A stretch of DNA of 64,000 nucleotides, from assembly GCA_947652605.1 (NCBI GenBank), contig OX393579.1, positions 49,420,970 to 49,484,969 on the forward strand, read 5' to 3'. The notes under the pieces are model-generated. The model saw only the letters and a program-made list of their open reading frames with translations. It was not told the origin of the DNA and did no database searches. The stretch is from Elmis aenea. Its lineage: Eukaryota > Arthropoda > Insecta > Coleoptera > Elmidae. The stretch's first letter is position 1; the number at the start of each line of letters is the position of its first letter. Shown piece by piece: positions 21,566 to 33,644 of the stretch. The translations under genes were made by a program, and so were the position numbers.

Positions 21566-21873
21566 AGTGCTTATTTAGTGCTTTTTTGTGCTTCAAGAAT
21601 GAACTTGATAACTACTTTGGTTTAGGAGATATTTCAAAAATCGTATTTTGGTGCCAACTTCACGCTGGCTCCGCGACTTTGTCTGATTGTATTCAATTTT
21701 CTAGAGAATTAAGTGCTTATTTAGTGCTTTTTTGTGCTTCAAGAATGAACTTGATAACTACTTTGGTTTAGGAGATATTTCAAAAATCGTATTTTGGTGC
21801 CAACTTCACGCTGGCTCCGCGACTTTGTCTGATTGTATTCAATTTTCTAGAGTATTTAGTGCTTATTTAGTAT
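21566..21873 (+). repeat. 146-bp tandem duplication
   Basis: Two nearly identical 146-bp units (21566-21711, 21712-21857) and a third partial start (AGTGCTTATTTAGT at 21858). The units share CCAACTTCACGCTGGCTCCG in mid-unit. The open frames here simply follow the duplication. The near-identity indicates a recent event. Confidence 0.92.
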
Positions 21874-23802
21874 TTAAACAGACCTCAGAATATTATAGGG
21901 AGGTATTGGTTTTGTACTTTGATTTGTTGGATTCATAATTCGTGTACTGAACAAAAAGGTATATTTTATGTTCATCATCTTCACCTGATGTTACAACTTA
22001 TCGATTAATTTCTTTATATTCTTATTGTATATTTTTGTTGTAAAGTTCAAACTCTACACATGTTTTCTTGTTTTGCAAATATAATTTCTTATTTTTAGGA
22101 ATAGTCAAGTTCTTTCAATTTTGTATAACTGTTAGATACTAAATATTATAATATGAGCTGAAAAATCTGTATAATTTTTTTTAAAAACAATTTTAAAAAT
22201 CGAGACCGATGTGTGCTGTGTACCTATATTTTTTCCTTATAGCTACACCCCTGTTCTCTTGTAATAAGTTTCTAGTTTACTTTTTATATAAATAATTTTT
22301 ATATCCATATAAATCACTAATCACTACTCTTAACTTGTTAAGTATAAAACAAAAATGCACGAAGCAAATTAACAATTTCCAGAGCGTAACGAACAGATAG
22401 ACAGAACGATAAATAGAAAGTCGAGTTTATACACAGGTATATTAAGAAAGATAGCAGAAAGTAATTCTCATACTACATTTAAATTCTTAGTCACATAGCA
22501 AATAATTTTTTTGTGTATGTAAAACATCTTAAATCTTATCAAATTTGATCAGTATATGTTAAATTCTTTTTTTCGAAAATATTAACGTCTGATTTTATTC
22601 GAAAGTTTTGTTGAATAATTAATATGAATTAAAAAAAAACAACAATAACATACAGTTTTAATAGTGATGTAAGTATTAACTAAATTAATTTTTAATTTTT
22701 TTATACCGGAAAAAAACGCTTGTAAGATTCAAACTGAGGCAGGTAATTATCTTTCAGCTTTTACTTCATGTAACACTCAAAGAAATTAAAAAGCGTGTAA
22801 AAAAACGTATAAGAGCGGGACATATTAAAGAATCAAATTATGTTTGCAGAAAAAAACTCCAAATACCAAACCCATCCTCTATTACATAATAAATAACTTT
22901 ATTCTTAGAATATTAGAGTTACATAATGATACACCTAATAATTACTTTTTAAATGACCTAGATACACGTCCATGCATACTTGATTGACAGAAAGCATATC
23001 TGTAAAAGTATATTAGTCGTCATTTCAGATTAAGTAATAAAACATTAAAACCAACAACACGTACATAATTTACAAAATAATTATACGTGTGCCGTACGAA
23101 GAAAGGCAAATTTTATTTCGATGTTTATGTTAATAAACTAATTTAGTAAGAAGTAATTCACAGGAATGCACACAGAACTATATCTAAAAAGTGATTACAA
23201 TCTGAGGTAATAAAAATAATACAAATCCAACGATATTCCACTATATTGAGGTGTATTTCTTCATTTTATGACATAATTTTACACCTGTAGTGAGAGAAAA
23301 TTAATCAAATGTAAACAAAATACATGAATTTCATTTTCTAATACGAAAGAAAAATAGTCGAAGATGCTATCAAGAAACATGAGGGTTAATTTGGTACTAA
23401 TTTTAAATGTAAAATACAAAAGCCGAAATTATTTTATATTATGATTTAGTTTAGTCTAACTAAATAATTGATAGAATTCCAATAAATTGGGCAACACCCT
23501 TTTTTAGTATGATTTTTTCCCCTTTATTTAATTATTTATTTATTCAAATATTTCAATGAAAAACTGCAGCGATTTGTCCACGTATGTTTAAACAATTATA
23601 GACGATTTTTTTACTGGCTTCAAAAATGTATAGACGTAGTGAAAGTATATGCTATGAGATTGTCACATCGTAAAAGATATGAACTGATGTATAAAAATAG
23701 CTTCATAATAAAAACAAAATTATACCTAAAGCTAATTAAAATTTAAGGTTTTAATTTTAAGTCAATAAAATTTAGTATCCTTTAAACTTGAATTTACCTC
23801 CA
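21874..23802. other. AT-rich sequence, no gene or repeat recognised
   Basis: No supported open frame on either strand and no block shared with the rest of the window. Confidence 0.55.
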
Positions 23803-24150
23803 ATGAAAAACATTACGCAAGTTTGTCTAGAACTTGCTTATTACGATATAACACTCGTAATTCTTGCTCTTGCGAGAGAGTTCATCGACAATCCTGATCG
23901 CAGTGGTGGATGGACAAAACCGCTTTTTGTTGTGCGGTATAATCAAGACTGCATTTCCGAGATGCCTGATCGGCTTTGTGATCCTATATGGCATGGCTCC
24001 GGCCAGCAAGACGTCGTAGAAAATAAAAGTAAACGCAATTTTATGCAAGAGTGCTCTGAATACGAAGTCATACGTCATAATATTGTATCACATCGATCCC
24101 TTGCGGCTATAATAAATCTAGCGGACTTTGCAAACAAGTGCCTGTCGTAA
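23803..24150 (+). CDS. Uncharacterised ORF, about 115 codons, possible host exon
   Basis: From the ATG at 23803 an open frame runs to the TAA at 24148-24150. The stretch is visibly richer in GC and less repetitive than its AT-rich surroundings, which is unusual in this window. I recognise no domain, signal peptide or membrane segment. The minus strand is also open over much of it (23827-24078), and GTAAAT on the minus strand near 23798 could act as a donor for a minus-strand exon ending there. So coding strand and even coding status are uncertain. Confidence 0.3.
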   Translation: MKNITQVCLELAYYDITLVILALAREFIDNPDRSGGWTKPLFVVRYNQDCISEMPDRLCDPIWHGSGQQDVVENKSKRNFMQECSEYEVIRHNIVSHRSLAAIINLADFANKCLS

Positions 24151-24698
24151 TATAAATACATATATCGGCAAGTTTTTGAAAAACCACTGCTTTTAAAAGG
24201 CAAAATATAAGTTTTCTTATGAGTCTGAACCTGCAACTAATCACACTGACTGGACGTGAAATATTTATGTAAAATTTTCTGAAAAATAGGCTTAAGTTGC
24301 TGAGTTTTGAGGTATTATATAAATATATTAAAATCACTTTTTTTGCACGCACGTAATTATGATTTTGAGCCCAGAAGCAAATTTTTTAATAGTTGGGTAT
24401 CGTTCGTTGGCTAAATGTGCGTTTTATTTTTAAATGTTGCTTTTTGTCGCGCCTTTTTGGTTGGTTTCATGGACGTCGCGCACGCCCGCTATAAAGGCCT
24501 TCTTCGGGCATTTGCCCATGTGTCGTTGTGTGTTCACCTTATTGGTAACTAAACCCAACCTTTCGTTTGTTATCTTAAACTCAACTTATGGTCCTTCGAG
24601 TTTTGACTTGTTTTTGCTCATACGCAGCAATACGAATTAAAATGCTTTTAAAATAGCGCCAAACGCTGTATAAAAAATGTCTAAACGCTACACAGCGT
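24151..24698. other. Intergenic sequence, no gene supported
   Basis: A 68-codon plus-strand frame at 24434-24640 has no recognisable features. Nothing else was seen. Confidence 0.5.
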
Positions 24699-24700
24699 TA

Positions 24701-26211
24701 TACAGGGTGTCCCAGATAACATTTCCAGCATGGGGATCTTGCTTATTATAAGAGATACAGGTTTGTTTAAATGTGATGAATTGTTCCTTGGTATGAGAGG
24801 AGCAACAATCAATTTTTAAAAGTACACAATTCCTCTTGCTTCAGATGTTATAGCAAAAAATATGAATATTTCCAATTTCTTTTTTCTCTCATAACTTTTT
24901 TGTCTTAATCATTAGAACAATTTTATTTTTACTTTCTTAAGGCACTTTTTAATGGAGAATGTAACTGTTATTTTAGATTATTTTTGACACCTACCATTTT
25001 CGAGATATTACCCCTAATTTCTTTTTTTCTTATAGGCCGCGAAGTTGGCTATGGAATAGTTGAATGTGCTTTTTTTTCCTCTTTAAAATGAGATATTACT
25101 TGCTACATTTATTTTTATAAATAAGTCACAAAATCAAGAAAAATCATATTTTACCCAACACTTATCAAGTTATCTTTGAAAATAAAAACAACTAATTAAA
25201 TGTCAAATGACATTTACCGTTTGTCTGCGCTAAAATTTATTACAATTTCACATTATTGTTGTGTAATTCGATAGTCTTTGTAGTAATTGTTATAATGATG
25301 GCAACATTTAAAAATAGCGATTAATTTGACATGTTGAGATGCTACATTCTTTGCCATAAAAACTGTGAAGAAGCTGAGCGAATATAATAAGAGCTATATT
25401 CCGAGAAAAGGCAACGAAGGATGCGTAATTACAAAAATTTGGAAATAAATTTAAAAGTATATGGTTTTTTCGACAAACCAACCAAAAATCCAAAACAAAT
25501 CAATAATTAATTAGAATTATTTATTTTACACAGTTTCTATTGTAAATAATGTGGCATTTCAACATATAAATTTTTAATTACATAGTTGTAAATGTGCCCA
25601 TAATTATATGATAACAAATTTGCTACAAAGACTATCGAATTACACAACAATACTATAAAACTCTAATAAATGACACCGCAGACAAATGGTAACGGTCATT
25701 TGACACATCATTAGTTATTTTTTCTTTTTATTTTCATAGATAGTTTGATAAGTGATAGGTAAAATACGATTTTTCTTGATTTTGTGACTTATTTAAAAAA
25801 TACACATAGCAAGTAATATCTCATTTTAAAGAGGAAAAAAAAAGCACACTCAACTATTCCATAGCCAACTTCGCGGCTTATAAGAAAAAATGAAGTTAGG
25901 GGTAGTATCTCGAAAATGGTAGGTGTGAAAAATAATCTAAAATAACAGTCAAATTCTCCATTAAAAAGTGCCTTAAGAAAGTAAAAATAAAATTATTCCA
26001 ATAATAAGACAAAAAAGTTATGAGAGAAAAAAGAAATTAGACATTTTCATATTTTTTGCTATAACATCTGAAGCACGAGGAATTTTGTACTTTTAAAAAT
26101 TGATTGTGGCTCCTCTCATACTAAGGAATAATTCATCTAATTTAAACAAACCTGTATCTCTTATAATAAGCGAGATCCCCATGCTGGAAATGTAATCTGG
26201 GACACCCTGTA
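24701..26211. mobile_element. 1.5-kb fold-back element with CAGGGTGTCCC ends (family C)
   Basis: Ends TACAGGGTGTCCCAG and CTGGGACACCCTGTA with TA on each side. The arms of about 610 bp (24701-25312 and 25583-26211) are imperfect inverse copies. Matching blocks include the GGCCGCGAAGTTGGCTATGG block near 25036 and its degenerate complement near 25860-25880. A unique centre of about 270 bp separates them. It has no coding sequence. Internally deleted or partial relatives occur at 44630-44962 and 45265-45431. Confidence 0.9.
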
Positions 26212-26213
26212 TA

Positions 26214-27344
26214 GGACATTAAAAAGCGGTATGTAGGAAAATATAAAAAGTGATAATTAATCTATCGTTTTAGCGTCCCTTATTATTAGACCAAGTTTTG
26301 GTGGCAGCCACCGCACACATCTCTACTGTATCAGTTGCTATTTAGCTTAACACAGCATTAATTTTATAGATAGCTGTTTCGTATAGCAATCGAACTTTTC
26401 CATACAGCAAATAATTTGTTCTCTTAAATATTTTATGAGATTTTTTATTCCTTAAGGTGGGTTATATCAAAATTTCAATATTGAATTGCGGTATTCAAAT
26501 ATAACCGACATAACGAACTTAGGGATTTTTTGTCTTCTTCATCTGTGTTTAAATAAGGTCCGTTCTTTACATTTATTTTTGCATATTAATAAATATAGAA
26601 ATTTTGAAATGCCTAAATTTGACGTTTTTCGAAATTGAAATATCGCCCATACCTTTAATACATTTTTTTAAAATCATCTTAAAATCGCTTCCGTCTTGTT
26701 TGTCGATTTAATTATGTAACACCCTGTACAGTACTACGCACTTGCATATTTAATCTCCCAGGACAAAGTTTCAAGTACCGCTTTAAGTGACACGGGAAGC
26801 GTTAATTACTAATCGATATTAACGGAAACATCAACTAAGCTAAACTATTTCTGGTAACTCATTAATTTTTGTAATTAATAGACCGCTCAGCACGCAAATA
26901 ACGCATTTCCTTCCAGTTGTTGCGTATAACGTTCATGTGATATAAAAACAAAGCATATAACCGCCAGCTTACTTGATCAGGTTCAAGTTCAAATCCTGTT
27001 AAACTTTGTTTATCCGGTTCTGATCAAGTACTGTTCCGGCTTACACCTAAGTGCGTGTACAGGCTAACAGTAATATACCGCCTTACATGGGTAAATACAT
27101 ATGTTATTATAAGAGTTGGAGAATAGTTGAAATTAGCAACGTTGGATGGAGTTGCAAAATAAATTGCACACTGTTGACGATTTTTTAAACAAAAATATTT
27201 TTTGACCTACGTGGTCTGATCAAATAATACCCGGACTACTGCCATAAAACTTTATTTATAAAAAATGGTTTCAAATGTACCTAAGTGTACACCTTCAATA
27301 TAAGAATTGCTGCTAGCGCCTTATTAACTCCTTGTAAGTCCTTT
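26214..27344. other. AT-rich sequence, no gene seen
   Basis: A loose inverted repeat (ACTTGATCAGG near 26971 and CTGATCAAGT near 27020) is present. It does not have the layout of a tRNA. No coding frame. Confidence 0.5.
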
Positions 27345-27650
27345 TTTCTACGACCACTAATGTAAATGACTTACCGTACAGCCTCCATGCATAGTTATTG
27401 AGTCCTAACGCACGGTAAGCAAAACGCAAACTTGTCTAGAAATGTCAAAGTAGGCTTACGTCAAAATTGACAAGACAACGTAATCACATGCGTATATTAG
27501 CCAAAAAGCCGTTAAAATCGTAGGTATTATGTGATCGTAGAAAAAGTAAGCTACATAACGCGAGTTGTAAAGCGATTACGCACTCGTGGAATACTTTTCC
27601 ATTCGTGCGTGTTATGCTTCTTACAACTCTTGTTATGTAATAGTTATACT
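27345..27650 (+). repeat. Interspersed repeat family B, copy 2
   Basis: Matches 11613-11945, including GTCAAAGTAGGCTTACGTCA and AAAAAGCCGTTAAAATCGTA. It is shorter in the middle. A hAT-type element has inserted directly after it. Confidence 0.8.
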
Positions 27651-28962
27651 ATTAGCAACAGGGTGGATAAAAATCATGATTTTAAAAAAAAAATCGATTT
27701 ATTTGATTTAAATCAGATTTTTTTGATTTAAATCAGAATTTTTTGATTTAAATCAAATGTACCATATTATCGAATTTAGTGACATATTCACATGCTATTT
27801 CTGTTTTGTGCTAATATATTTAATAACCAATATATTTAATTCATTGGTGAATTGTTGTCAAAATGAAAAATGAAATATAATGATTAAGAATTTTGAAAAA
27901 ATCAGTGCTAAATGGTGATGTGTAATTAATTATATACAGGGTGAGTCATTAGTGCGGGATCGGTCGATTGTGGCTAAACGGTTTGAGATATGAAGTTGAT
28001 TCAAACAAATGCTATTTTATACAGTTTTTTCTAAACAGCACAATAAAAATATTTTCAAATATACAGGGTGAGTCACCTTTCTGCAATTAATAGCAACTTT
28101 TATATTTCAAATACAACACCCAATTTTTTATTTAATATTTTTGACCGCCTTAATTTTAGCTTTGCATCAATATAAAATACTAGAGGTTTTTATACGGCGT
28201 TGTAAAAAAAATTAATTTTCTAAATTATTCAAGGTTTTAAGTCTTTATTTAAAAAATTCTCCTGAAGTTATTTTGAAGTACAGAGTTTTAATTTGGTATG
28301 GACATGCAGAAAAAATTTCTCTGTTCGCTCGATATGAAAAAAAATGAATCACACATACAGGAGTGTTTATAAATAGGTGGCAACTTTCATGATTTTCAAA
28401 AGCTCGTAACTCGATTTTTTCAAATGCGAACCCCTGTATTTTTTTATGTCATCGAATTCGTCTTTAAAAGAGCTTCATATTTTGTTAAGTATGTCCTATA
28501 CTATACCCTATACCCAAAACTTATACTTTTCGAGATATTCGACATTTTTCTTCAAATCGTTATTGAAGCAATAGAGTGCCGTGGAAATTGAAAAAACTGA
28601 CTGTTCACTTCGCTAACGTCAAAAACTTGTCATTTATTTTTTGAATCATTGCATTTCCACAATGAATATTAGGTACTTTACAAGAGCAAATTGATATGGT
28701 TTATTCACCATTTCGTGTATTTAATTACTAATAGTAATACAATTTTGTTTTATTATAAATATTATATTGTATCTACTCATATAATCTGTGATTTAAATTG
28801 ATAATTTTTTTTTTTAAATCACTTGATTTAAATCAATGATTTTTTTAAAAAAATCACTTGATTTAAATCAATGATTTTTTAAAAAAAATCACTTGATTTA
28901 AATCATGATTTAAATCGTGATTTAAATCAATTGATTTAAATCTGCTCAACCCTGATTAGCAA
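27651..28962. mobile_element. hAT-type non-autonomous element with perfect 8-bp target duplication
   Basis: The element spans 27659-28954 with ends CAGGGTGG and CAACCCTG. It is flanked by ATTAGCAA at 27651-27658 and again at 28955-28962. Both ends carry arrays of the palindromic unit TGATTTAAATCA (three or more units left, seven or more right). The 8-bp duplication and CAGGG...CCCTG ends fit the hAT superfamily. The interior holds nested pieces: CAGGGTGAGTCA modules at 27935 and 28062, homologous in layout to the arm of the 52035-53857 element. No transposase gene. Confidence 0.92.
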
Positions 28963-29018
28963 GCACTCTTAGGTCAGCCTGTGACCTGTTTTTAAATCTT
29001 GTCAATCGTTAGAAACGC

Positions 29019-29075
29019 AGTGGCGTAGGCAGGAGGAGGTCAGGGGGGGTTAGAACCCCCCCCCATAGGAGTTAG
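29019..29075 (+). mobile_element. Transposon end fragment (CAGTGGCGTAGGCAGG)
   Basis: CAGTGGCGTAGGCAGG followed by G-rich and C-rich runs (GGGGGGGTTAGAACCCCCCC hairpin) resembles a hAT-like terminus. Its partner end was not found. Confidence 0.5.
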
Positions 29076-29317
29076 GGTTAAGACTCTATCTGGTCTTCTA
29101 TCAAGAGACGAGGAACAAATTCTGCGCCAACGCGACCAATGTATAAAATATTGGTGAAAATGTCTTATTGTTAGCAAGACCAGCATGATATTCCTAGTTC
29201 TTTTATCATCTTTCTAACAGTCAGTCACCGGTTGGTACGAATCAGTTCGAAAAGTTTGAAAACTTTTGTTTGTAGTAGAGGTTTTGTTACTTTAATTGTA
29301 GTTTTTTTTTTAAGCGT

Positions 29318-29372
29318 TTAACCCTTTGAGGTCCTATGTCGGGGCACCCCCGACGGCATATTTTAACGCTCG
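29318..29372 (+). mobile_element. piggyBac-like end fragment, copy 1
   Basis: TTAA followed by CCCTTTGAGGTCCTATGTCG and then a GTCGGGGCACCCCCGAC hairpin. The same block is at 33646-33700. TTAA plus CCCTTT ends suggest a piggyBac-type MITE. The right end is not visible. Confidence 0.6.
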
Positions 29373-30619
29373 CGGTTTACGTTCAGTTAATTATCAAACG
29401 ATTCCATTTATTTTGAGACAATTTTGCTGTTTTTCTTTGAGTTTAGATTAAACTTGGTCTCCAACTTAGTATGATACTTTTGAAATAATGTTTTACCTTA
29501 GCAATAACAAACAACTCAATTTTTTTGTGGTTGTCGCGTCCTCGTTTCATATTGTTGGCTTAAAGTATTATTTTGTTGGAAATAATATTTACTTACTGAC
29601 AAATGTCAAAAAACAAAAATCATCAAAGTGCTTATATAAACTGTATAGCACGGTTATATTGACAGGTAATTGCTTTTGTTTAGTTTAGGATCCAGCTTAA
29701 TAAAACGATCGAAGACCGCCAAGTTTAAGTAAAACAATTGAGAGATTATTATAAAAAATAGAAACGTATAAAAATCGTCTCGTCTGTTTTCATTTATTTT
29801 TGAGATTAAAATATAATTGTATTGTTCGATAAAAATATACTTAAATTTTAACAATGATGCTATGATTCGTTATAGAAATAAATTTCATCTTGTTTATGAT
29901 TTTTAAAGCACTTCTGATGTTTTAATCTAAGTTTAATTTTGGTTGATAACCTTAAGTTATATAATTTTGACGCACTTTAGATAACGTTTTTAAGCGATTA
30001 TATCGGTGTCTTACAAATACGATAACTAGGAAAATTAAACTGCATTTAAAAATGTAAATTTTGTTGTTGGTTACTCGACTTTTAACGTCAGGATGTTTCT
30101 TGCTACGTAAAAAATAAATAGGCGTATGCTTTCAGCATAATGCACCTAAAGTAGGATTCTTTATGAACAGACGGAATTAAATATACAAATAATTTGCTTT
30201 TATGAACTCTTCATAAAAAAAAACTATAAATTTGAATGTTTCGTTGTCTCAAAATTACATTTTAATTTAAGGTATGCTTTTTGTGTAGCAATTTGTAGTA
30301 TAACATGTCAATTATGGAAGCAAAAAAAATGAATGAATATCGTTTTTTTTATCAAAGAAGTGTTTTCTTTGGACCTTGATATTTGTTTAAGTTTTAAAAG
30401 AGACGAGAAAGAAGCTGCGAAATTTTCCCAAATTGAAATCGTGTCGTCGTGTGGGGTTCTCCGTGATAACTGCTAGAGATTTATAATATTTATCTGTTTG
30501 CTATTGGATCCAGCTTCATATTTATCTACCTTCGTAGAAATACCTTTCATGGACGTCTTTATTTTATTTATAGGAAGTACATTATTTCTCAATTACATAA
30601 AATTTTGGTAGGTAAAAAT
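29373..30619. other. AT-rich sequence, no gene seen
   Basis: Frames of at most 66 codons with no recognisable content. Confidence 0.5.
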
Positions 30620-30738
30620 TTAATTTTACAGTAGTCGTTGGAAATAATAATTTAACGTTTGTGTAGCCATGAAATGATCACTTAATACTTTACTAGACGC
30701 TGACATTTCTGGTTTTTATACAATGGATCTAGCCAATG
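30620..30738 (+). repeat. Long direct repeat flanking a LINE copy, left
   Basis: About 119 bp, roughly 80 percent identical by eye to 31703-31825 (shared CTAGAC-CTGACATTT and TTTTTATACAATGG). It ends exactly where the poly-T of the LINE begins, so it looks like a target duplication. Confidence 0.8.
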
Positions 30739-31702
30739 TTTTTTTTTTTTAATTTAAACCCTAATAGAGTTTATAACAATGCAATCTGGTCTTTGAGACC
30801 AATGAGCAGTTTAATTCTAGCCTAAATTAATAATGTTCAAACTTAGTCTAAGGTTTACCCAATAGTACCTAGTCCTTAGTTTGCTAATATAATATAAGTA
30901 CACTAATTATTAACGTGCACACTACCGCACAGTCTCTGCTTTTAAATATTTGCCTAAACTAACCCAAAAGGTTTACCCCTTTTAAGTCTTCGTACTTATC
31001 CTGTAGCGTCCAGGAGTTGATGCTCTTCGTGGCTCTTGATAAACTTCTTAATGGTGTTGGTTACAGTGTCCATGTTGAGGTCCCGATGTGACACTATTTC
31101 TGCAATACCAAGGTGCATCAGCGATGTTCCTTAGGGTTTTGTTCTGGAATCTCTGGATGATCTGAATATTACTGTGTTTGGTGCATGCCAATAGCTGTAT
31201 CCCATATGTCCATACACAGGCTTTAAAATTTGCTTTAATGCAAAAGTTTATTATGTAGAGACAGAGAGGAATTCCTCCCGATTAGCCAGTACATTTTTTC
31301 ATATTTGATACCTATTTCTTCCCTTTTTTTCTTAACATGAGCCTTCCAGCGTAGCAGAGTCCAGTGTAATACCTAAGTATTTTGCTGTGTTGGAGTATGG
31401 AATTTGTTTATTATTTAAGTTGATTACATGTTCAATTCTTTTGTTGGTAAAATTGACATGTACTGAACTGACTTAGTTTCATTTAACTTTATACACCATG
31501 TTTTTGTCCAGTTGTTGATCTGATTGGCAGCTGCTTGTAATTTCTCGGATGATTCTATATTGTTTCTTCCTACTGCTAAAATAGCCGTGTCGTCGGCAAA
31601 GGTCGCTATGGTATTGTTTTCTAACTTTGGAATATCACAAGTATACAATAGGTATATGACCGGACCTAGTACGCTTCCTTGTGGAACTCCTGCTTTAATT
31701 TC
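30739..31702 (-). pseudogene. 5'-truncated Jockey-like LINE copy
   Basis: Minus strand. The reading opens with AGVPQGSVLGPVIYLLYT and continues into FADDTAILAVGRNN (reverse-transcriptase catalytic box, FADD). After frameshifts come pieces such as YLGITLDSA, TYGIQLLACTKHSNIQIIQR and RNIADAPWYCRN, which match the thumb and C-terminal region of Jockey-clade ORF2. The 3' end is a run of 12 T on the plus strand (poly-A tail) at 30739-30750. Several frameshifts and stops make it inactive. The 5' truncation coincides with the start of the right direct repeat. Confidence 0.9.
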
Positions 31703-31825
31703 TTAATTTTACAATATGTCGTTAAAAAATAATAATTTACTGTTTGTTTAGCTATGAAATGGCCACGTTAATACCTTACTAGACACTGACATTTTTGTAT
31801 TTTTATACAATGGTTCTAGCTAATG
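31703..31825 (+). repeat. Long direct repeat flanking a LINE copy, right
   Basis: Partner of 30620-30738, directly abutting the truncated 5' end of the LINE. Confidence 0.8.
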
Positions 31826-32704
31826 TAATGTTTCTTTATTTTAAATAGCTTTGCCGAAAGATACACCAAAATGCGGTATAAAATACGTAGCAATGTACGA
31901 AAATTCAATAGCTTTGTCTTGATTTTGGATTGTTAACTTCCAAACTTATATTTTGCAGTAATTACAGTTAAGATAATTGTTAGATATTACAATGCTTAGG
32001 ACTGAACACGGCTTTAGACTCTAAAGTTATCATCTGGGGTGCTATTTTAGATTTAGGCGGTATCAGTTTTTCATTACAAAACAACTAGATTTGCGCTATC
32101 ATTTTATGGAAAAAATATAAACTGATTTACCGAACTAACACTGTTATAAACAACGTCCATTTGAATTATTCATGCGGTAGTTCTGTACTGAAAGATAAAC
32201 TTGATGATGGATAAGCTATTTTTTAATATTTTGTGGTATAATTTATATGTGTAGTTGTGCAACAAATTTTCAAGTGATTTATTTCATAAAATAAGAATAT
32301 CAGCGGTTGAAACTCGTAAAAGCGTCAGAAAACAATGCAGAACATAAATATTTATACAGAGCAACGCCTTTAAAAACACCACGAATCACTGTTATTCTTT
32401 CTCATGAAACTATTGTAGAACTGTAGTTGTTAGTCTAAATTTATTTATTTTTGCAAAAGTTTCCTTTTATTTTGAGAATCTTTAAACATAACAGTGTAAG
32501 CTCAATTTATATTGCTTGTAAAAAATGTTAAATGATTTCATTGTCCAAACTTTACTCATTCATAAGTCAATTATATTCACTTTAACAGATCATGTTTGAG
32601 CATAACATTTTTAGACAGTAAAATTCCTGATTCTTATCTTTTCGCATGATCCACTATTTGTTTTTGTTAAAATTATTTGTTTTGTACAATCCGGATTACC
32701 GAGC
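31826..32704. other. AT-rich sequence, no gene seen
   Basis: No supported frame and no recognised repeat. Confidence 0.5.
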
Positions 32705-33025
32705 TTCTACTGTGTCTTCTTCTTAATCGGTTCCTGCTGTACCTTTCGGTGTCGCATATAATTTCTGCTACTCTTATATACTCTTGATGGCGTTTAATAA
32801 TCCTTCTCCTACTCTACTTTGTTTCATATATTCCAGATCTCTTTCCTTGGCTTTAGAAAGATCGATAAATCACAAGTACAGCATCTTTGAATGTTCCATT
32901 GTTTTGTCACTTAACTGTCTTAACGTAAAAGTTAGATCCTGCGTGCTTCTACCCGGTCTGAACCACATTGCGCCTCTTCCAAATTTCTTTCAAAATGATT
33001 CCTTCTACTGTGTAGTATTAAAATA
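32705..33025 (-). pseudogene. CR1/RTE-like LINE reverse-transcriptase fragment with LINE 3' tail
   Basis: The minus strand from about 32950 reads FRPGRSTQDLTFTLRQLSDK and, after a few more residues and one in-frame stop, FIDLSKA. This is the RT domain 2-3 region of CR1/RTE-like LINEs (GFRxGRSTQD...FIDLxKAFD). Directly downstream at 32752-32708 is GACACCGAAAGGTACAGCAG and an AAGAAG tail, a sequence that recurs at 59676-59725. The catalytic part between them is missing, so the copy is internally deleted. Confidence 0.8.
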
Positions 33026-33644
33026 AATTTTATGGACTTCCGCAAATTTGTTGAAATCGCAAATCGTAATGCATATTATTTAGGGTTTTTGTGGGTGTCT
33101 TTTTTAACCCAAAATAAAAGTATTTAAAACGTAATAGCACGTGTCTTTATCGACCAACGATTTACTTCACAGTTGGTAAATAATAACTGAATCACTGTGA
33201 TTTTACTGCTTTCTTAAATTCCTGTGCATTGTGTTGATTTCAGTTGTGTGTTTCCTTCCTGAGTTTCTTGACTTAGGAATCTAAAAATATTCCGTAACTA
33301 ACATTAAATTTTATTGTGTGTTACGCTGGGTGCATGTGTAAGGAATCAATTTCCAAGTATACATAAAAGACCGAAATTAGACTGACATAATAAATCACAC
33401 GTTTTACTTCCGATATTTAAAATTAACTCCATTTTTGGTATAGATATTATTGGCACATACTTAGCATTTTAAAAGTTCTTTGACTAGATAAAATACTGCG
33501 CGGACATGTTTGTAATTCTTGTTCCATTTTATTTTATTAATTAAAATTGGGTTTTCATAGAAAACTTGATAAAACATTGGTGAATAGTATACATATTAGT
33601 TTTAATCAGCTGATTATAGCTTATTTTGGCAATACTTCTTGTTC
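33026..33644. other. AT-rich sequence, no gene seen
   Basis: No coding frame or repeat recognised. Confidence 0.5.

Noticed and set aside
26966..27050. Possible tRNA (GTTCAAATCC motif)
   Set aside because: The surrounding sequence does not fold as a cloverleaf. The motif lies in a loose inverted repeat.
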